Below, piece after piece: positions 58,336 through 64,000 of a stretch of 64,000 bases of DNA. A program made the translations under genes and the position numbers. The notes beneath the pieces are model-generated. The model was not told the origin of the DNA and ran no database searches. It was given only the letters and a program-made list of their open reading frames with translations. The DNA is from Nicotiana tabacum. Its lineage: Eukaryota; Streptophyta; Magnoliopsida; Solanales; Solanaceae. Position 1 is the stretch's first letter, and each line of letters starts with the position of its first letter. The DNA is taken from positions 188,015,276 through 188,079,275 of the forward strand of contig NC_134087.1 in assembly GCF_000715075.1 (NCBI RefSeq), written 5' to 3'.

Positions 58336-59542
58336 CTAGTATTAGTACCCGCGCGATGCGCGGACACAAATATCGAATTATAATTTGAGTTATTGGAATT
58401 ACCTTAAAATTTAAAACTTCCAGATAACATGTTTCTTTTTATTTATATTTTTATTTTATATATGTAACAATCCAACTCCTTGATTTAGTACTTGTGTTTT
58501 ATTTTGTGGTCAATATTAAATAATACTAAATATATCACGTTTGTGATATGTCTTGTTTGAGCATATTATTTAACAAAATTCTTACTACCACTTTATGTTT
58601 CACCGCAAATTCGAATAAGTCTTATCCTTCTACATTTTCACCCAAAACAACTCTTTCTTTAATCTTTGCTTCTAGTTATTGCATTATCTATTACTTAATA
58701 ATGTTATATTCATGTAATATTTTGTTAGCTTACCAATTGACTTCCTATCTTGCTTATTGCCCTTTTGATAAACATATATAAATATAAATTTTTTATTCCT
58801 AAAAGCTAATTTATTTTTGTACTTTTATCCTCTTAATTACTTGGAACTCTTTTTTCATTTAAATCTTTTAATAATATTTTTGAGTATTATTTAATTATTT
58901 AATTTCCTTATACTTAATTAATTCAAAGTATAAATATTCTCACACTATCTCTATTTTCCTCTTTATACATCCTCTTCCCTAGTCCCTACTATGAATTTTT
59001 AATTAGTTTTTACATTAATATTTTACCAATAAATAAAATATATAATATCACGTTTTATTTTAAGTTATAACTTTGAATTAGTTTAAAATATTAATAGATA
59101 CGTTTTTTCTTATTATATTTTAAATCTATTAAATTTTCTTATAATTATTTTTTGTATCACGTGTAATTAAATTTTCTTTCCCTTTTAACGTTAGGATACA
59201 AATTAGACTTTAATTTTCGTTCATAAAATTACCCACATAAGATATTTATTTTGTACTTCCTTAGTTTTAATTTATTATCCAATTTTTAGTTTTTTATCTA
59301 GTAAAATTTTAATTTTGTTGTCCTGTCCATAGTTTGAGCGTTTTCACCATAATTTTAATCTAAATCTCAAGTTCAAATCGTCTTTCCCTTCTATTTCTAA
59401 TATAAAATATTTTTAATTTTTTTATTATTGCTATTAAGTTACCTAATATGTAGTATTTTATTTTCTTATGTGGCTTTCATTAACATACCTCTTTATTTAA
59501 TATTATAATCTATTTATATCCTTTAATATTATTATATAAATC
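58336..59542 (-). mobile_element. Helitron-like tandem unit 3 (left part, interrupted by element E)
   Basis: It starts CTAGTATTAGTACCCGC and matches 42368-43562 nearly base for base, through GTATAAATATTCTCACACTATC and GTAGTATTTTATTTTC. It is cut at 59542 by the LTR of element E. The remainder lies outside the window. Confidence 0.65.
58349..58363 (-). other. Helitron-type 3' terminal hairpin, unit 3
   Basis: CCGCGC-GAT-GCGCGG with CTAG at 58336-58339 on the outer side, the same arrangement as in units 1 and 2. Confidence 0.8.
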
Positions 59543-62500
59543 TGTAGCGATCCGACCGGTCGTTTTGAGCTTTTGCATTTCGCTCGCCAGTTTTCGGGCA
59601 TGACTTTCCCCGTGTGATGTATTATGACTTATGTAAATCATTGGTTTTGGTTTTCAGGGTAATCGAAATGAATTTTGGAAGAAAACAGTTCTCAGTTGAA
59701 GCCTGAATTTTGAAAGGTTTGATCAAGATTTGACTTGTTTATATATGATCTCAGATCGGAATTTTTATGGTTAGGTTAGCTCCGTTAGGTGATTTGGGAC
59801 TTAGGAGCGTGATCGGAATGCATTTTGGAGGTCCGTGGAAGGTTTAGGCTTGAATTGGCGAAATTGAGATTTCGACGTTTCTGGTTGATAGGTGAGATTC
59901 TGATATAGGGGTTGGAATGGAATTCCGAGAGTTGCAGTAGCTTATTTGTGTCATTTGGCATGTGTATGCAAAATTTCAAGTCATTCGGACGAGATTTGAA
60001 AGACTTTTTCATCGAAAGCATAATTTAAGAGTTCTTGGAGTTCTTAGGCTTGAATCTTATGTTAAATTGGTGATTTGATCTTGTTGTGAGCGTTTCGAAG
60101 TTTTGAACAAGTTTGAACGATGTCATGGGATGTGTTGGTACAATTGGTTTGAAGTTCCGGGAGTTCCGAGTAGGTTCCGGGATGTTTTAGGCTGAAAATC
60201 ATAGCTGTAGCAGGTCCAGAAGGGTTGCAGGCCACAGAACTCACCCGTGCAGTCCGCACAAAATGATGTGCGGCCGCGGTATGTGCTGTGCGGACTGCAC
60301 AAAAAGAAGTGCAACTGCGGTAGGTGTCATGCGGACTGCACAAAATGGTGTGCCGCCGCGGTGGGTAACGATTCGCTGGTCCTACTTCGGAAGCTCATAT
60401 CTTTTGATCTACAAGGAATTTTGAGATGATTCAAAAACAAACGTTGTATCCTTCGTGTTTAGTTTCTAGAAAGGCAAAGATATTGCAATTTAGACATCTG
60501 TAGAAAAAGTTATGGCCAAACTACTAAACCCTATCACTGCAGAGGAAGACCAGTGCGGCCGCGGTTGTTTTTGCGCGGACCGCAGTTGATTTGGTGCGGT
60601 CCGCAGAGGCTGAAATCTGAGGGGTACTCTATAAATACGAGATTTTAGATTTTATTTAATATTTTGACCTAGAAAGCTCGGAATTTGACGATTTTTCGAA
60701 GGTTTTTCAAGAAATTCATCGGGATAAGTGATTTTAACTCAGATTTGGTTAGAATACATGAATCTCTCACTGAATTCATCATTTAATTCGTGATTTGGGA
60801 TGGAATTTGGGAAAAAAATTATGAAACCTTTCAAAAATGTAATATGATAATTTGAAGGACCAAATGGTATCAGAATTGGATAATTTTTGTATGGTTAGAC
60901 TCGTGAGGGTATGAGGATTCTGAAAATGTAAATTTTACCTGATTCCAAGATGTGGGCCCGGGGCTCGGGTTTTGCTAATTTCGAGATTTTTGATATTTTC
61001 GAATATTTTTGCTTGGGCTTTGTTCCCTTGGCATATTTTGATGTATTCGCTCTGATTTTGGATAGATTCGACGCGCGTGGAGGACAATTCAAGGGGCTAA
61101 GGCGTTGTGAGCTAGAGAATTAGCCGGTTTGAGGTGAGTAATGATTGTAAATGATGTCCTGAGGGTTTGAAACCCCATATTGCACATCGTAGTGCTATAT
61201 TGAGGCAAGATACGCGCTGGATGATGAGTGTGGGATCTTTTACTACTGGGGATTGTGACTTGGTCTGTCCCGATTGATGATTTTACCGCGTATTTGACTG
61301 AAATTCATTTGTTATCATCATGATTTGGGTTGATTGCCATATTTGGGCTTCGTGCCAACTATTTGAATCCTTCGGGGATTTTTATCACTGTTTCCTCACT
61401 GCTTGACTTATTATTTGAACTCAGTCCTATTGATATCTACTATTTTACAAACTCACCCACTTTTACTCAGATTTGAAACTTAAATGATATTTCTACATCA
61501 TGTTTTCGGCTGAGAACTACTGTTTTACTAATTCCCAAAGGGCTTGTGATAATTTTTGGAATGAGTGAGGCTAAGGGCCATATGTGAGGATATACTAAGT
61601 GATACAGGCCGAGGGCCTGAGATACTTTACATGCCACGAGGTGGCTTGGGTGATGTGAGGCCAAGTGCCGAGTGATGTGAGGCTGAGTGCCGAGTGATGA
61701 TGCCACGAGGTGGCTTGATATAACGCTTGGGCCGTAAGGGGACCCTCTGAAGTCTGCACACCCATAGTGAGTGCGGGTACCCATTATGATCAGAGAGTGA
61801 GCCCGAGGGGCTGATACTATTCTGAGTGATTGATACTGAGCCCGAGGGGCTGATACTGTACTGAGAGTGAGCCCGACGGGCTAATACTGTTCTGAGCGAT
61901 TGATACTGTGCCCGAGGGGTGGATTTCTACTTGTTATTTACCTGTTAAATTACCTGTTTTACTTGTTTAAAAAAGGGGTATCATTGATTTCTTCACTGAT
62001 TACTGCTTTAAATGATTACTGCTTTAAATGATTACTGCTTGATATGGAATTGCTTTGTGCCTTTACGTGTTTTCATACTTTTAGCCATTATTTATAATTA
62101 TTACTCACTGAGTCGGAGTACTCACATTACTCCCTGCACCCTGTGTGCAGATTCAGGCATCGCAGTGTCCGCTCATGAGTGCTGATTCTCCCAGTCCAGG
62201 CAGTGATTCAGAGACTACGAGGTAGTTGTTGGTGTTCGCAGCCCCGTGCCTCCCTTATCTTATCATTTTCATGTTTTTAGAACTATTGTATCGTATTTAG
62301 TGTTTTGTAGACTTGTATCCGGATTTCTTAGTTGCTTATGACTTGTGACACCCCGGTTTGGGCTGTGTCGGGATGGTTTCTACTGTTGTTATTTTTAATT
62401 CCGCAAATTATGGTTATTATATCACGTTTTAGAACTACTTATGGTATTTAACTATTTAAAAGAGGTGGTCTGTTTTGGTCTAGCTGGTCTTGTCTTCACG

Positions 62501-62543
62501 AGAGGCGCCATCACGATCGGATTCAGGGAATTGGGTCATGACA
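59543..62543 (+). repeat. 5' LTR of element E
   Basis: It runs TGTAGCGATCCGACCGG ... TTGGGTCATGACA, about 3.0 kb. It contains tandem phrases GTGATGTGAGGC.AAGTGCCGA (61650-61700) and AGCCCGAGGGGCTGATACTGT (61798-61925). It is the reverse complement equivalent of both D LTRs throughout. Confidence 0.88.
60250..60640 (+). promoter_or_regulatory. CG-rich palindromes and TATA box in LTR E
   Basis: GTGCGGCCGCGG, GCGGACTGCAC and GCGGTCCGCAG blocks lie at 60250-60362 and 60552-60608. The box ACTCTATAAATACGAG lies at 60626-60641. The order and spacing are the same as in D on the opposite strand. This is the least ambiguous TATA box in the window. Confidence 0.55.
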
Positions 62544-62546
62544 AGT

Positions 62547-62558
62547 TGGTATTAGAGC
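62547..62558 (+). other. Primer-binding site of element E
   Basis: TGGTATTAGAGC, one substitution from the initiator Met primer site, three bases after the LTR end CA (62542-62543). Confidence 0.85.
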
Positions 62559-64000
62559 CTAGGTTACATAGATCTCTGTAAGTTGTAAGTTGCCTAGAGG
62601 TCTAGTGGAAATGACGGCTAGATAACTATGTGATAAGTATGTTGGTACTGCGATATGTATCCACATGATTTGGAAGCGACGAGAAGGTCTGCTAGGGGAT
62701 AAAAACACTATTAGGTGCTTGAATTCCATCTTGATTCAAGGTATAGCCCCGAGTTATGGGCGTGTGAAGGATCTTTTCATGTTTTACAATTATGAGTGAA
62801 GTAAATTTCATGTTGCGGTATGATTTTAGACTCAGGAGGACTAAGTGACTGCGTGCAGTTTATGATGGTGGAAGGTATACAGAAATGTTAGTTAGAGGAA
62901 AAGCATGTGGGTTGTCTCCTACGAAATGTTCTGAGGTTGTACGATCCTTATGTGTCTGTTAGAAGATCTCATTTGCGAGTGAAGGATATGTGTTGCAATT
63001 TAAATTGGGTCGCTTAGAGTGTGGGTGTAACTGTTGTGAGAGTGGAATGCGAGGTTTGCAAAGGAGTTAAAATTCTAGATGATCTGTGTTTTGACAGGCT
63101 TATAAAAGATTTGAGTTTAATCTCACTATGATATCATGGCATCAATTGAGTATAATCATTATGAGTTATTGAGTGTGTGCTGATCTATGGCTTCGAGCCA
63201 AGTGGGGGAGCCTGCTATTGATTGGGCGATTGCATGGTTAGGTGCTATGTTGGTTCCAGTTTGAGGCGTGCTAGTGAATTAGTTATGGCTTGCGGAAATT
63301 GAGACCGAGGATAGCTGGAGTAAAGGAAAATTTTGACGAAGATTATATTATGCTTCATAGGTGTGTGAGAATCACGGGATGCCTTGAGTTGTTATTGGCA
63401 AGAGGGCTCGGTGCATATAGTAGAAAGTTGCTTGGTTGTATTGGGATGAGGTTACATTCTGCGGTGTCGGAATACCAATGAGGCACAGGTTGTTCGGTTC
63501 ATTTGATCAGACTAATTGCAGTTCGAATAGAATGAAGGACTATCGAGAATGGTTCTAATGTGTTCAGGATTCTACATGTAGCAATTGGGTATTTTAAAGT
63601 TGTATATGTGGTTAGGAACTGAGTTTTCATTTGGAAAATGTCAAGACGTGTGGTACTTTTTACATTAACTATCGGATTCTATATATCAGTATTAGGAAGG
63701 TAATGGTTCCATATTTGTAGGAGGTACCTTCGGGGTAGGTATTTTGAATGTGGTGCTTTTGAAAACATTTAAGAGAGTACTCAGCGACTTATGAGCCTTA
63801 GATAGTGTGGTTTCATGCTTGGGTCTCGCGTGGTATGTCTGGGTTGAGGAATTGTGGCATGGTAGCAAGAAGAAGTGTCAAGCTAACGGTAGATCAGGGG
63901 GAAACCCGAATAGATGGGATAGAGTGGTAGTAGGCCAGATCGGTATGGTAAGGATATGATTAGTTCCTTGGGTGTTTTCGAGGTAACGATTCTCTGTAGG
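62559..64000 (+). other. Non-coding interior of element E
   Basis: No Gag or Pol domain is readable in any frame. The only open frames are short, such as 63 codons at 63290-63481. It is conserved with element D on the opposite strand. Relative to D it lacks about 350 bases next to the primer site, including the leader block with GAGACGTCTG. Confidence 0.75.

Larger units (their letters stand above)
59543..64000 (+). mobile_element. Non-autonomous LTR retrotransposon E (same family as D), continues beyond window
   Basis: The LTR at 59543-62543 is followed by a primer site and at least 1.45 kb of non-coding interior. The interior matches the reverse complement of D (for example 62670-62790 with 36886-37010, and 63955 with 35700-35745). 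The insertion lies in Helitron-like unit 3. The left flank AAATC would be the target duplication, and the right one is out of view. Confidence 0.85.

Noticed and set aside
1..64000. tRNA, rRNA, CRISPR, bacterial operon or viral genome features
   Set aside because: No cloverleaf genes, rRNA blocks or spaced repeat arrays of CRISPR type were seen. tRNA-like matches are only the 12-base primer sites of LTR elements.

Overview
The window is repeat-dense plant nuclear DNA with no recognisable host gene. Everything with a clear identity is a transposable element or a remnant of one: Ty3/gypsy LTR retrotransposons of the chromodomain (Tekay/Del-like) type, a related but essentially non-coding LTR family, one 5'-truncated RTE-type LINE, and a tandem array of Helitron-like units. 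Primer-binding sites matching initiator-Met tRNA, the chromodomain integrase, CAG-to-TAG decay and the style of the elements point to a large dicot genome. Solanaceae, Nicotiana-like, is my best guess, but that rests on recall rather than a search.

Layout. 1-16887: two Tekay-like elements in + orientation fused in tandem (internal A1 1-4156, shared LTR 4157-7268, internal A2 7269-14286, truncated LTR 14287-16887). A2 carries an extra ~1.8-kb gag-protease duplication. 16888-18008: an AT-rich Helitron 5'-end fragment and an unassigned spacer with a CA/CG microsatellite. 18009-29262: Tekay-like element B, - strand, the best preserved copy; its gag-pol is one uninterrupted 1,672-codon frame broken only by nonsense codons. 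29263-29694: another Helitron-like 5' part. 29695-59542: two complete units and one partial unit (~2.65 kb each once insertions are removed) of a head-to-tail Helitron-like array on the - strand. Unit 1 is split by non-autonomous LTR element D (30307-40331, target duplication CACTA). Unit 2 is split by an RTE fragment (43563-45076) and by Tekay-like element C (45234-57028, target duplication ATAAC/TTAAC). Unit 3 is split at 59543 by element E, which runs to the window end and belongs to the same family as D in opposite orientation.

How the pieces relate. In intact relatives the Tekay-like polyprotein supplies Gag, protease, reverse transcriptase, RNase H and an integrase ending in a chromodomain. 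D and E keep LTRs and a degenerate protease/RT trace, and D keeps a tRNA primer site and a leader like that of the Tekay elements, so they probably used proteins made by such elements. All the LTRs share an architecture: a CG-rich palindromic cluster, then a TATA-like box about one third of the way in, then (in the Tekay-like LTRs) a lineage-specific minisatellite in the part that should be transcribed.

The items most worth a second look are the tandem Helitron-like array, the fused and duplicated A1/A2 elements that share inactivating lesions, the palindrome-plus-TATA module found in different LTR families, and the non-autonomous D/E family.
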